Origin: Bradyrhizobium sp. MOS003 | GTDB taxonomy: Bacteria; Pseudomonadota; Alphaproteobacteria; Rhizobiales; Xanthobacteraceae | Direction of reading: 5' to 3' | Length of the DNA stretch: 64,000 bases | Assembly (NCBI RefSeq): GCF_003020125.1 | Contig: NZ_PYFW01000005.1 | Coordinates: 394,089 to 458,088, forward strand | Part shown: positions 33,965 to 42,394 of the stretch, one piece after another | Numbering within the stretch: position 1 is the stretch's first letter | How the letters are laid out: the number at the start of each line of letters is the position of its first letter | Made by a program: the position numbers and the translations under genes | The notes under the pieces: model-generated | What the model was told of the DNA's origin: nothing | Database searches by the model: none | Seen by the model: the letters and a program-made list of their open reading frames with translations, nothing else

Positions 33965-35993
33965 CGCCGTCGCTGCACTCGCCATTCAGATAGGGATCGG
34001 CCGGCCGGAAGAATCGGCTGAAACCGGGTTTGTCTACAGCGCTCCTTTGTGTCACGACAACGACCTTTCCGGACGGTATTTCGCCGCATTCCTTGTTCGC
34101 TTTGCCAAAGAACTTGCGCTGCGGTGGTCCCGGCTTAATCCGCATCCGCGTGCCCGGAACCATTGTCGCGACGAGCACATCCATGGTGTCGAGCAGCCGC
34201 GCGTAGCCGGGCTCGGTCTTCGGCAGGCCCTCCCCACCGGGCGGCATCAGCTTCCCTGCGCCGAGACCGCGTAGCCGCGTGCGCAGTCTGCCGGCGCCGG
34301 GATCGCCGGGATAGATCCAGCCGTCCTGCGAAAGCATGAAGCGGAGCACCGCCGCGTCCTTCTCCGTTTCCGATTGGCCGCCCTTCAAACCAAAATCCGA
34401 ATGACAGCCGATGCAATGTTTCTCGACGAGGCCTTTGCGCAGCGTGATCAGCCGGGCATTGTTCTGCGCATCCCCAGCGACGAAAGCCGCGAGCTGGTCG
34501 ATCATCGCCTGGCTGCGCATATCGCACGGCAGCGGTGGCGGCGGATCACCCGCAGCACGGTCGATGCGGATCACGGTCTGGTTCTTGTCCTCAACCAGCC
34601 AGATCGCGCCGTCCTCGGCAACGGTCATGCCGACGGGCGCACCTTGCGGTCGCGCGCCGTTGACGCGGTGCCAGCCTGCGATCAGTTCGTCGAACGGCGC
34701 GGCGGCGACCTCGCCGGTGTTGGTCTGAAAGCTGCGCGCCGGATCGGCGGCGCAGCTGACGCGGTAACGCACCGGCGCCGGGGAAAGCTTGGGGAAACCG
34801 TGATCGTCGACATCATAGACGAGGACACGGCTGCCGGTCGGACGATAGCCGTGGAGACCGACCAGCAGCTTGCCCTCCAGCTCCGGAAATTTATTGCCGT
34901 GATAATAGAGCATCGCCAGCGGCGCGCCGTGCGGCGGCATCAGCGAGAGCGGCGGTTTGTAGAGGGCGTTGGCCGTGCAGAGCGATTTGTAGACCCCGCC
35001 TTGCAGCACGTTTCTGAATTCCGGGCTCGGCGTCGACAGATCGTAGCAATAGGGCCAGCCGTAATGCCTGCCCGGCTCGATCGCGTTGATCTCCTCGTTC
35101 GGCTTGAAGATATCCGGCAAGTCGCGGCTGTTCTCGCCCTGCAGGAAGGCGTAGCCGGCATCTGGAAAATTCGGATGCAGCGCCAGTGCCATCGAGTTGC
35201 GCAAGCCCCGCGCATAGACAAGATGCGGCGGATCGGGATCCTTCGGCGTCAATGCCGGAAAAGCGCCGCTCCTTGGCGGTGTGAAGAGCCAGATCGACGC
35301 CATGGCGGACGCTCCCTCGGCTGCGGCGCAAGGCTTTGTGATCGGCGCCGGCGTGATGCAGTCGTCGCTGTGCGAGCCGACATTGACGAAGAGACGCCCG
35401 TTCCTGTCGAAGACGAACTGCTTGAGCGGATGCGCACTCTCCTCGACCTTTGTGCCGTCGGGCAGCGTGATCCGGCGGCCCGGCATGTGACGGATGATCG
35501 TCTCGACCGTGCCGCGCGGATTGTCGGCGAGCGGATCGAACCGGAAGATGGTCTCCGCGGTCGAGGCATAGAGCTTCCTGTCCGGGCCGATGGCGAGGCC
35601 GAACGGATATTCGATGCCGGTCAGCAATTCCTTGAGCCGCCCGCCCTGAGCCGCGCGCGGATCGAGCAGCAGCAGCCGTCCATCAGCGTGGGCCCATCCC
35701 CCCATGTCGGCCACCACGAACAGCTCGCGGCCGGGCACTTGGACGATCGCACGCGGAAATTTGAGACGATCCTCTTCGCTGGCGACGAGCCCGGCGCAAA
35801 ATCCGGCCTTCATGTCGATCTGGATCCTGGGAAAAGCGAGATCGCCACTGCCGCAGTTTTCCGCGCCGATCGCATAGCCGCTGCGGCGGAGTGGCTCCGA
35901 CGCCGCCGCCGAGGTGAGCCCAAGCAGCGCCGCCAAGATCCCCGCACATGCGCGCAGGCTTCGGCGTTCACGCCTGGATGTGAAGCAGCTCAC
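33921..35993 (-). CDS. PQQ-type sugar dehydrogenase-like propeller fused to cytochrome c
   Basis: The protein has 690 residues with a GTG start at 35993 and GGGGGAG upstream. A signal peptide (LRACAGILAALLGLTSAAA) precedes a soluble-glucose/sorbosone-dehydrogenase-type beta-propeller (about residues 45-490), with ARGLRNSMALALHPNF and HYGWPYCYD characteristic of that family. A C-terminal c-type heme domain has CIGCH at residues 527-531 and a probable axial Met in LMPPGG (residues 582-587). Electrons from sugar or alcohol oxidation would pass directly to the heme. The lactonase-like gene overlaps its 3' end. Confidence 0.88.
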   Translation of the reverse strand: MSCFTSRRERRSLRACAGILAALLGLTSAAASEPLRRSGYAIGAENCGSGDLAFPRIQIDMKAGFCAGLVASEEDRLKFPRAIVQVPGRELFVVADMGGWAHADGRLLLLDPRAAQGGRLKELLTGIEYPFGLAIGPDRKLYASTAETIFRFDPLADNPRGTVETIIRHMPGRRITLPDGTKVEESAHPLKQFVFDRNGRLFVNVGSHSDDCITPAPITKPCAAAEGASAMASIWLFTPPRSGAFPALTPKDPDPPHLVYARGLRNSMALALHPNFPDAGYAFLQGENSRDLPDIFKPNEEINAIEPGRHYGWPYCYDLSTPSPEFRNVLQGGVYKSLCTANALYKPPLSLMPPHGAPLAMLYYHGNKFPELEGKLLVGLHGYRPTGSRVLVYDVDDHGFPKLSPAPVRYRVSCAADPARSFQTNTGEVAAAPFDELIAGWHRVNGARPQGAPVGMTVAEDGAIWLVEDKNQTVIRIDRAAGDPPPPLPCDMRSQAMIDQLAAFVAGDAQNNARLITLRKGLVEKHCIGCHSDFGLKGGQSETEKDAAVLRFMLSQDGWIYPGDPGAGRLRTRLRGLGAGKLMPPGGEGLPKTEPGYARLLDTMDVLVATMVPGTRMRIKPGPPQRKFFGKANKECGEIPSGKVVVVTQRSAVDKPGFSRFFRPADPYLNGECSDGDGYYIRQEFLVPVQ

Positions 35994-36200
35994 GGCATCT
36001 CCCCCGATTCCCTGCGAAAATCTGTTCCATGCCGTCCGAACGCAGTCCAGTCGAACATCACTCGCCTGTGATTAAACCTTTAACGACCTCTGGGCCGACC
36101 AATCTCCGTAGATTCCCCCACCGGGATCGACCCGAATGTTTCGCGAAGGCTTCGGGTGGTACCGGTTTGCCATCAGAGTTGCTCCCGCCAGGAGGCGCAT

Positions 36201-36434
36201 ATGGTCCAGGTCTTTTTTCATTGCTCCAACACCGAGGGCACGCTGATCGACCGCTATGGCACCGCCGTCTCCAATCTCACCGAGGCGCGCGACCGTGCTT
36301 CCCAAATCATGCGTTCGATGATCCTGACGCCGAGCAACGAAGACTGGCGTGATTGGGTGATCCATGTCAGCGACGACGACGGCGAAGAGATTTTCGATCT
36401 CCCCTTCACCGCCATGCTCGGCAAGCCGCATTGA
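36201..36434 (+). CDS. DUF6894 family small protein
   Basis: The protein has 77 residues. The ATG at 36201 has AGGAGG at 7-base spacing. The pattern MVQVFFHCSN...IDRYGTAVSNLTEARDRA...WVIHVSDDDGEEIFDLPF is typical of DUF6894, a family found in many copies in Bradyrhizobium and relatives, function unknown. The leader contains ACCCGAA (36130-36136) paired with TTCGGGT (36151-36157). The next small gene starts 9 bases after its stop. Confidence 0.82.
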   Translation: MVQVFFHCSNTEGTLIDRYGTAVSNLTEARDRASQIMRSMILTPSNEDWRDWVIHVSDDDGEEIFDLPFTAMLGKPH

Positions 36435-36443
36435 GGTGATGCC

Positions 36444-36620
36444 ATGTTGATCGCGTCACTGAGCCTCTTGCGCCAGCCGCTGAGCTTCGTCGCCGCCAAA
36501 TGGCAGACGCTGATCCGGGTCGCCGGCAATCCCTACCGCCCCGAGCTGCACTATATGCGCGGGCCGGGCCCCAAATGGCGCGCCAAGTATCAGGCCAGCC
36601 GGCTGAACCGCCCGTTCTAA
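36444..36620 (+). CDS. Small basic protein, hypothetical
   Basis: The protein has 58 residues. ATG at 36444, TAA at 36618-36620, with GAGGTG as ribosome site overlapping the previous stop region. The sequence (MLIASLSLLRQPLSFVAAKW ... GPKWRAKYQASRLNRPF) is basic and Trp/Tyr-rich with a hydrophobic N terminus. It is probably co-transcribed with the DUF6894 gene. Family unknown. Confidence 0.5.
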   Translation: MLIASLSLLRQPLSFVAAKWQTLIRVAGNPYRPELHYMRGPGPKWRAKYQASRLNRPF

Positions 36621-36654
36621 GGCGCACCGGCCCCTACTCTCTTCTCTGTGTTTT

Positions 36655-36739
36655 CGTCATGGCCGGGCTTGTCCCGGCCATCCACGTTCTTGGACCACTC
36701 GCGGGAGACGTGGATGCCCGGGTCAAGCCCGGGCATGGA
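36655..36739. repeat. Palindromic dispersed repeat (GGCCGGG...GCCCGGGC type)
   Basis: CGTCATGGCCGGGCTTGTCCCGGCCATCCACGT is followed after about 20 bases by ACGTGGATGCCCGGGTCAAGCCCGGGCATGG. Each arm is itself a hairpin and the arms pair across ATCCACGT/ACGTGGAT. A second copy lies at 60290-60375. Such elements can be translated by chance into MAGLxPAIH-type peptides, which are not genes. Confidence 0.8.
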
Positions 36740-36760
36740 GCCCATAGTGCACTCCCCACC

Positions 36761-37534
36761 TCACTTCCCCGTAAACTTCGCCTTGCGTTTTTCGACAAAA
36801 GCATTGCGCCCCTCGATCGCGTCGGCACTCTTGCGGACCACGGCTTGAAGCTCGATCTCGCGGCGGAACTGCGCCTCGTAGGTCGCATGCTCGCTCTCCT
36901 CGACGAGAGTGCGCGTCGCCACCAAGGCGCGGGTCGGGCCCTCGGCGAGACGGCGTGCCAACGTCAGCGCTTCCTCCATCAGCTTCGCATCGTCGACGAC
37001 CTGCCGCACGAGGCCGATCTCATGGGCGCGTTCGGCCGTCAGCGGCTCGTTCAGCAGCATCAGCTCGAGCGCGCGCTGGCGGCCAATCAACCGCGGCAGC
37101 AGCCAGGTCGAGCCGAGATCCGGCACCAGCGCGATGCGGCTGAACACCTGGATGAAGCTTGCCGACCGCGCCGCGACGATCATGTCGCCCGCCATCGCCA
37201 GGCTGAAGCCGCCGCCGGCCGCCACGCCATTGACGGCGACGACGACGGGCACGCGGCATTCGCGCAGCGCCTTGAAGGCGGGCCAGTAGAACCGCATGAC
37301 GCCGGCCGCAATGTCCTCGCCCAGCGCTTCCGACGCCTTCAAATTCTGTCCTGAGCAAAAACCGCGCCCGGCGCCGGTGAGGATCAGGGCTCGAATACCC
37401 TCGTCCTGCGACATCTCGCCGATGGCGGCGGCGAGCGCGCCGAGCAGGTCCGGCGTCATCGCGTTCAGGCTCGCCGGCTCGTCCAGCGTCAGGATTCCGA
37501 CCGCGCCATCCCGCGCCTGTTTCACACCAGCCAT
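36761..37534 (-). CDS. Enoyl-CoA hydratase/isomerase family protein, PaaG-like
   Basis: The protein has 257 residues. The ATG at 37534 has AAAGGAG upstream. Crotonase-fold hallmarks are RGFCSGQNLKASEAL and the oxyanion hole region VAVNGVAAGGGFSLAMAGDMIVAA. In the active-site helix, FIQVFSRIALVPDLGSTWLLPRLIG, the first hydratase glutamate is absent and an Asp occupies the second position, as in the isomerases PaaG and PaaB. An isomerase role, for example on an epoxyphenylacetyl-CoA-like substrate, fits better than a hydratase. It is divergent from the gamma-glutamyltransferase gene. Confidence 0.9.
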   Translation of the reverse strand: MAGVKQARDGAVGILTLDEPASLNAMTPDLLGALAAAIGEMSQDEGIRALILTGAGRGFCSGQNLKASEALGEDIAAGVMRFYWPAFKALRECRVPVVVAVNGVAAGGGFSLAMAGDMIVAARSASFIQVFSRIALVPDLGSTWLLPRLIGRQRALELMLLNEPLTAERAHEIGLVRQVVDDAKLMEEALTLARRLAEGPTRALVATRTLVEESEHATYEAQFRREIELQAVVRKSADAIEGRNAFVEKRKAKFTGK

Positions 37535-37654
37535 GTCGCGTCTCCTTTGGATTTTCTCGTTGGCGGCAATGTGCCATCCTTCGCTCGTCCCGCCAATGCT
37601 GGAGCTTTCACTCCAGCACGGCAACGCCAGAACAACAGAGATCAAGACGACATC

Positions 37655-39244
37655 ATGCCTCATCAGTTCAGCCTCAACCAAACCGTCCGCAAACCTGCCG
37701 TCACATCCAACGGCGGCATCGTCGCCTCGCAGTCGCGGCGCGCGGCTGAAGTGGGCGCGCAGGTGCTGGCGGCGGGCGGCGACTGCGTGGACGCGGTCGT
37801 GGCAACCACCATGGCGCTGAACGTGCTGGAGCCTTGGAACAGCGGTATCGGCGGCGGCGGTGCAATGGTGCTCTACCGCGCCAAGGAAAATCGCACCGAA
37901 GTCATCGACTACGGCATGTCGGCGCCGCAGAGCCTGCGCGCCGCCGATTATCCCCTGAGCGGCGCAGGCGCAGCCTCCGATCTTTTCCCCTGGCCGCGGG
38001 TGAAGGACGACCGCAACATCCACGGTCCCGGTTCGATCGCGGTGCCCGGCGTCGTCGCCGGAATGGAGGAGGCGCATCGCCGCTACGCCAGGATGCCGTG
38101 GAAGGATCTGGTCACGCCGGCAGCCACGCTTGCCGGCGAAGGCCTGCTGGTCGATTGGTGGACCACCGTGACGATCTCGGGGTCGGCCGCCGATCTCAGG
38201 CGCTATCCCGCCAGCGCTGCGGCGTTCCTGAAGGACGGGCTGCCACCGACCGCACCATGGGGCATCAAGGCCGAGACGCGACTACCGCAGGACTCGCTGA
38301 AAGCGACGCTGTCGCATCTCGCCGAGGCCGGTCCGCGTGATTTCTACCAGGGCGATCTCGCCAGGAGCATCGCCTCCGACATCAAGGCCGACGGCGGTTC
38401 ACTGTCGGTCGAGGACCTCGCCGCCTTCCGCGCGCATTTCCGCGAGCCGTTGGCGATCCCGTATCGCGACGGCAAGGTGTATGCGACGCCCGAGCTCACG
38501 GCCGGACCGACCATGGCGCACGCGCTGCGCCTGTTGCAGCAGAGCCTGAAGCCGGGAGGTGCGCCGGACGCAGCCGCCTATGTCGAATATGCCCTCGCTC
38601 TGCAGGCGGCCTTTCGCGAGCGGCTCAAGGACATGGGCGATGCCGACGGCAAGCGATCGCTCGGTGCCGAATATCTGGCACCCGCCTGCACCACGCATTT
38701 CTCCGTGGTCGACCGACACGGCAACATCGCCGCAGTGACACAGACGCTGCTGTCGTCGTTCGGTTCGAGATACGTGACGCCGCACAGCGGCATCGCGATG
38801 AACAACGGCATCATGTGGTTCGATCCGACGCCGGGTACCACCAATTCGCTCGCGCCCGGCAAGCGCTGCCTCTGCAACTACACGCCCGTCATCGCAGAGA
38901 CGAAGGACGGCAAGCGGCTCGCGGTCGGCGCCTCCGGCGGCCGCCGCATCCTGCCCTCGGTGATGCAGCTCGTCTCCTTTGCGATGGACTTCGGCATGGA
39001 TCTCGACGCCGCCATCCACCAGCCGCGCATCGACGCCAGCGAAGGCGCGGTGGTGATCGGCGATGCTCGCCTGCCGGAGGATGTCCGCAAAGCCCTTGCC
39101 GCGCGCTTCGACTATGAAGAGACTCGCGTGCAGGCTCTGCCGCAGAAATTCGCTTGCCCGAGCGTGGTGATGCGCCAGGGCGGCATCAATTCCGGGGCGG
39201 TCGAGACCTTTCATCCTTGGGCGGATGCGGTGGCGGAAGGCTGA
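37655..39244 (+). CDS. Gamma-glutamyltransferase family protein (Ntn hydrolase)
   Basis: The protein has 529 residues from the ATG at 37655. It opens with TSNGGIVASQSRRAAEVGAQVLAAGGDCVDAVVATTMALNVLEPWNSGIGGGGAMVLY, characteristic of the family. The autocleavage/catalytic threonine should be T346 in CTTHFSVVDRHGN. SGGRRILPSVMQL near the C terminus is also conserved. No signal peptide is visible, unlike the periplasmic enzyme of E. coli. Substrates could be glutathione, gamma-glutamyl amines or cephalosporin-like acyl compounds. Confidence 0.92.
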   Translation: MPHQFSLNQTVRKPAVTSNGGIVASQSRRAAEVGAQVLAAGGDCVDAVVATTMALNVLEPWNSGIGGGGAMVLYRAKENRTEVIDYGMSAPQSLRAADYPLSGAGAASDLFPWPRVKDDRNIHGPGSIAVPGVVAGMEEAHRRYARMPWKDLVTPAATLAGEGLLVDWWTTVTISGSAADLRRYPASAAAFLKDGLPPTAPWGIKAETRLPQDSLKATLSHLAEAGPRDFYQGDLARSIASDIKADGGSLSVEDLAAFRAHFREPLAIPYRDGKVYATPELTAGPTMAHALRLLQQSLKPGGAPDAAAYVEYALALQAAFRERLKDMGDADGKRSLGAEYLAPACTTHFSVVDRHGNIAAVTQTLLSSFGSRYVTPHSGIAMNNGIMWFDPTPGTTNSLAPGKRCLCNYTPVIAETKDGKRLAVGASGGRRILPSVMQLVSFAMDFGMDLDAAIHQPRIDASEGAVVIGDARLPEDVRKALAARFDYEETRVQALPQKFACPSVVMRQGGINSGAVETFHPWADAVAEG

Positions 39245-39335
39245 GCGCAACGATCGACGCGAGGTCGTGCCAGCACGTGTTGAGCGCTCGCGCGATGACG
39301 CGTGTGCGTTTCTTAAGACGCCTCCACGGTTACGA

Positions 39336-39360
39336 GGAACCAACCCGCCTGCGCTTCGTT
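39336..39360 (+). promoter_or_regulatory. EcfG-type general stress promoter
   Basis: GGAAC (39336-39340) and CGTT (39357-39360) are separated by 16 bases, matching the EcfG consensus. The -10 lies 40 bases before the start codon of the histidine-rich secreted peptide at 39401. Confidence 0.7.
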
Positions 39361-39400
39361 CATTGACCGGACAAGTGCGCTCGCCCCAATGGAGGACATT

Positions 39401-39643
39401 ATGAAGAAATTTGCGCTCGCCGCGTCGCTGGTCATTGCGGCCGGCCTCACCTTTGCCAGCCCCGCACTGGCCAAGGGCGGACATGGAGGCGGTCACGGCC
39501 ATGGCCACGGCCACGGTCACGGTCACGGTCATTCTATGGGTCACCATCACCATGGCACACCGCCGGGATGGTCGCGCGGACGCAAGGTCGGCTGGCGCGG
39601 TCACGGCTGCCCGCCCGGCCTGTGGAAGCAGGGCCGCTGCTGA
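39401..39643 (+). CDS. Secreted His/Gly-rich small protein
   Basis: The protein has 80 residues from the ATG at 39401, with GGAGG at 6-base spacing. A signal peptide (MKKFALAASLVIAAGLTFASPALA) is followed by KGGHGGG and an uninterrupted run of His-Gly dipeptides, then SMGHHHHGTPPGW. The C terminus is basic with two cysteines (GHGCPPGLWKQGRC). The His density suggests binding of nickel, zinc or copper in the periplasm. It has its own EcfG-type promoter and a bidirectional terminator, so it is probably a stress-induced monocistronic gene. Confidence 0.82.
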   Translation: MKKFALAASLVIAAGLTFASPALAKGGHGGGHGHGHGHGHGHGHSMGHHHHGTPPGWSRGRKVGWRGHGCPPGLWKQGRC

Positions 39644-39658
39644 TCCGCCAATCACGGC

Positions 39659-39688
39659 AAGGCGCCGTCCCTGACCGGGCGGCGCCTT
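39659..39688. terminator. Bidirectional terminator between convergent genes
   Basis: AAGGCGCCG (39659-39667) pairs with CGGCGCCTT (39680-39688) around a 12-base loop. It lies between the His-rich protein and the minus-strand oxidoreductase. The plus-strand side continues CTCAT, so the T-run is short. Confidence 0.65.
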
Positions 39689-39689
39689 C

Positions 39690-40973
39690 TCATATGCCCA
39701 ACCGGTCCCGCACCCGCCCCGCGATCACGGCGGTCGTCACACCCACCGGCCAGAACGCATGCATCGGGATCGGCTTGATGCCGGTGATAGGCATGTCGAT
39801 CTCGGCCTCGGCGCCGCCGATCAGCCGTCGCGCAAGCTGCGCCCCCATCGCGGTCGAAAGCGCGACGCCGCGGCCGTTGCAGCCAAGCGAGATCAGGATG
39901 TTTTCGGCCGGCTCATGCACATGGGGATAGTGATCCCCGGTGATGGCGAGGCGGCTATTCCAGCCGTGCGTCCAGGAAACGCCCCTGAGCTGCGGCCATA
40001 GCCGCTCTGCATACCGCATGAGATAGGCGACGTCGTGTGGCGACTTGATCCAGCGCATCGGGCCGCGGCCGCCCATCAACAGGCGGTTGTGCTGATCGAT
40101 GCGGTAATAGACCGTGATGTGACCGCTCTCGTAGAGCACGGGACGCGTCGGCATGATGGCGCGGGCCACCGCGTCGGAGAGCGGCGCCGTGGCGGCGATC
40201 GATGAGAACACCGGCACGATGGTGCGGCGGAGCGCCGGCCAGAGATCGTCGGTAAAGCCGTTGGTGGCGAGCAGGACCTTGTCGGCATGCACCACCGCCC
40301 GCGGCGTCTCGATGCGCCATCGCGAGCCCTCGCGACGGAGTGACAGCGCGGGCGTCTCGCCATGCACCTTCGCGCCGGCGGAGATCGCCGCACGCGCGAG
40401 ACCGCGGGCGTAGCTGAGTGGATGCAGATCGCCGCCTCGCGCATCCAGCATGGCGCCGATGTATCGGTCGCTGCCGGTCATCTCGCGGAGCTGCTCGCGG
40501 TTCAGAGAGGTCACCGGCATGCCGCGGCGGATGCATTGCTGCGCGGTCTTTTCGATCGCGGCAGCACTGGCCTCGTTATAGGCCGCACGCAGCGTCCCGT
40601 TCTGCCGCGCTTCGCACGGGATCTGATAGCGGCGGATCAGCTCGTGGGTGAAATTCGTTGTGCCGTAGGAGAACGCGATCATGCGGCGGCCGAGGTCCGC
40701 GCCGAAATCGGCCTCGATCTGATCAGGGTCGTGCTTCAGGCCGGGATTGGTGTGGCCGCCATTATTGCCAGACGCGCCCCAACCCGGCTCCTGCGCCTCC
40801 AGCACCAGGGCGTCGACACCTTGCTCGGCCAGATGCAACGCGGTGGAGAGGCCTGTGTAGCCGCCGCCGATGATCGCGACGGAGACATTCTTGTCCGTAT
40901 CGAGCGGCGGCGTGGCAACCGGCGCGACGGCGGTGTCGGCATAGAGCGATGGCGGCAGAGGCAGGCGCGTCAT
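39690..40973 (-). CDS. FAD-dependent amine/amino acid oxidoreductase (PuuB-like, DAO family)
   Basis: The protein has 427 residues. The FAD-binding motif is VAIIGGGYTGLSTALHLAEQGVDALVLEA (about residues 30-58), followed by GWGASGNNGGHTNPGLKHD, typical of gamma-glutamylputrescine oxidase-type enzymes. RYIGAMLDARGGDLHPLSYARGLARAA lies in mid-protein, and the C terminus has LISLGCNGRGVALSTAMG. It oxidises an amine or N-substituted amino acid, releasing peroxide. It sits 12 bases downstream of the amino acid ABC transporter operon in the same direction, so its substrate is probably imported by that transporter. Confidence 0.92.
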   Translation of the reverse strand: MTRLPLPPSLYADTAVAPVATPPLDTDKNVSVAIIGGGYTGLSTALHLAEQGVDALVLEAQEPGWGASGNNGGHTNPGLKHDPDQIEADFGADLGRRMIAFSYGTTNFTHELIRRYQIPCEARQNGTLRAAYNEASAAAIEKTAQQCIRRGMPVTSLNREQLREMTGSDRYIGAMLDARGGDLHPLSYARGLARAAISAGAKVHGETPALSLRREGSRWRIETPRAVVHADKVLLATNGFTDDLWPALRRTIVPVFSSIAATAPLSDAVARAIMPTRPVLYESGHITVYYRIDQHNRLLMGGRGPMRWIKSPHDVAYLMRYAERLWPQLRGVSWTHGWNSRLAITGDHYPHVHEPAENILISLGCNGRGVALSTAMGAQLARRLIGGAEAEIDMPITGIKPIPMHAFWPVGVTTAVIAGRVRDRLGI

Positions 40974-40985
40974 ATCGAGAACCGG

Positions 40986-41717
40986 TCAGAGCGGATGCAG
41001 GACGCGCCGCAGGAAGTCCTGGGTGCGCGGATGCTGGGGTTGGTTGAGCAGCGCCTTGGCCGGCCCCTGCTCGACGATGATTCCGCCGTCGATGAACAGC
41101 ACGCGGTCGGCAACGTCGCGGGCAAAGCCCATCTCGTGGGTGACGACCACCATGGTCATGCCGTCGTCGGCGAGCTTGCGCATCACACCGAGCACGTCGC
41201 CGACCAGTTCAGGGTCGAGCGCCGAGGTCGGCTCGTCGAACAGGATCGCCTTGGGCTGCATCGCGAGCGCTCGCGCGATCGCGACGCGCTGCTGCTGGCC
41301 GCCGGAAAGCTGGGGCGGATGCGCGTCGGCCTTTTCGGCGAGCCCGACCTGAGCGAGCAGCGCGCGGCCGCGCTCGAGGGCCTGCGCGCGGGATTCCTTC
41401 TTGACGTAGAGCGGCCCCTCGATGACGTTTTCGAGCGCGGTGCGGTGAGGAAACAGGTTGAAGCGCTGGAACACCATCGAGACCTGGGTGCGAACCTTCA
41501 CGATCGACGGCGCATCGCGATCGACCTTCAGGCCTTCGATGCTGATCTCGCCGCGGTCGTAGCTTTCAAGGCCGTTGATGCAGCGCAGGATCGTCGACTT
41601 GCCCGAGCCGGACGGGCCGATGACGCAGACCACCTCGCCCTTCTGGACGGACGCCGTGACGCCCTTGAGCACCTCGTTCGCGCCAAAGCTCTTGTGGACG
41701 TCGTTGAGCTCGATCAT
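40986..41717 (-). CDS. Polar amino acid ABC transporter ATPase (GlnQ/HisP type)
   Basis: The protein has 243 residues. Walker A is GPSGSGKST, the Q-loop region is VSMVFQRFNLFPHRTALENV, the signature is LSGGQQQR, Walker B is AILFDEPTSALDPELV and the switch is VVTHEMGFA. These are diagnostic of the polar amino acid uptake subfamily. Its ATG overlaps the permease stop (ATGA). The operon order is binding protein, permease, ATPase, oxidoreductase. Confidence 0.95.
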   Translation of the reverse strand: MIELNDVHKSFGANEVLKGVTASVQKGEVVCVIGPSGSGKSTILRCINGLESYDRGEISIEGLKVDRDAPSIVKVRTQVSMVFQRFNLFPHRTALENVIEGPLYVKKESRAQALERGRALLAQVGLAEKADAHPPQLSGGQQQRVAIARALAMQPKAILFDEPTSALDPELVGDVLGVMRKLADDGMTMVVVTHEMGFARDVADRVLFIDGGIIVEQGPAKALLNQPQHPRTQDFLRRVLHPL

Positions 41718-42367
41718 TTCTTGCCCGCCCGCTTCTCGAAATGACGAACCAGCAGGATCAGCGGGATGCTCATGGTGAGATACATCAGCGCCACCATCGT
41801 GAACACGTTGGTGTTCTTGAAGGTCGAGGATGCGATCAGCTTGCCCTGAAGCGCGAGCTCGGCGACCGTGATGGTCGAGGCCTGCGAAGAATCCTTCAGC
41901 ATCATGATCATCACGTTGCCATAGGGCGGCAGCACGATCCGCACCGCCTGCGGCAGCACCACGCGGCGCATGGTCAGCCACCAGCCCATGCCGATCGACT
42001 GCGCCGCCTCGATCTGGCCCTTGTCGATCGCCTCGATGCCGGCGCGAAAGTTCTCGGCCTGGTAGGCCGAATAGGCGATGCCGAGTCCGAGGATCGCGGC
42101 CTGCAGCGCCGACAGCGTGACGCCGAGATCGGGCATCACGAAGTAGAGGTAAAACAGCAGCACGATGATAGGGATGCCGCGGATCACGTTGATCAGGCTG
42201 GCGCTGAGCAGCGACAGCGCCTTGATGCCGGAGACCCGCATCATCGCCCAGAGCAGGCCGAGCACCGTCGAGAGCAGCAGCGAGCCTATGGTGACGACGA
42301 TCGTGAGCACGACGCCGCTCATCAGGATCGGAAAGAACTCGACCGCGTCGTGCCAGAAGCCCTTCAT
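41714..42367 (-). CDS. Polar amino acid ABC transporter permease
   Basis: The protein has 217 residues with about five membrane spans. The family motif is IYxxxRGIPIIVLLFYLYF-like (NVIRGIPIIVLLFYLYFVMP), and the EAA loop is ENFRAGIEAIDKGQIEAAQSIGMGWWLTMRRVVLPQAVRIVLPP. Only one permease gene is present, so it should form a homodimer. It lies 27 bases after the binding-protein gene. Confidence 0.94.
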   Translation of the reverse strand: MKGFWHDAVEFFPILMSGVVLTIVVTIGSLLLSTVLGLLWAMMRVSGIKALSLLSASLINVIRGIPIIVLLFYLYFVMPDLGVTLSALQAAILGLGIAYSAYQAENFRAGIEAIDKGQIEAAQSIGMGWWLTMRRVVLPQAVRIVLPPYGNVMIMMLKDSSQASTITVAELALQGKLIASSTFKNTNVFTMVALMYLTMSIPLILLVRHFEKRAGKK

Positions 42368-42394
42368 CGTTCAGCTTTCGTCGATCGCGATCGG

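Noticed and set aside
39500..39560. Repeated GGTCAC/GGCCAC units suggesting a tandem repeat or CRISPR-like array
   Set aside because: They are codons of a His-Gly dipeptide run inside a secreted protein; there are no spacers.
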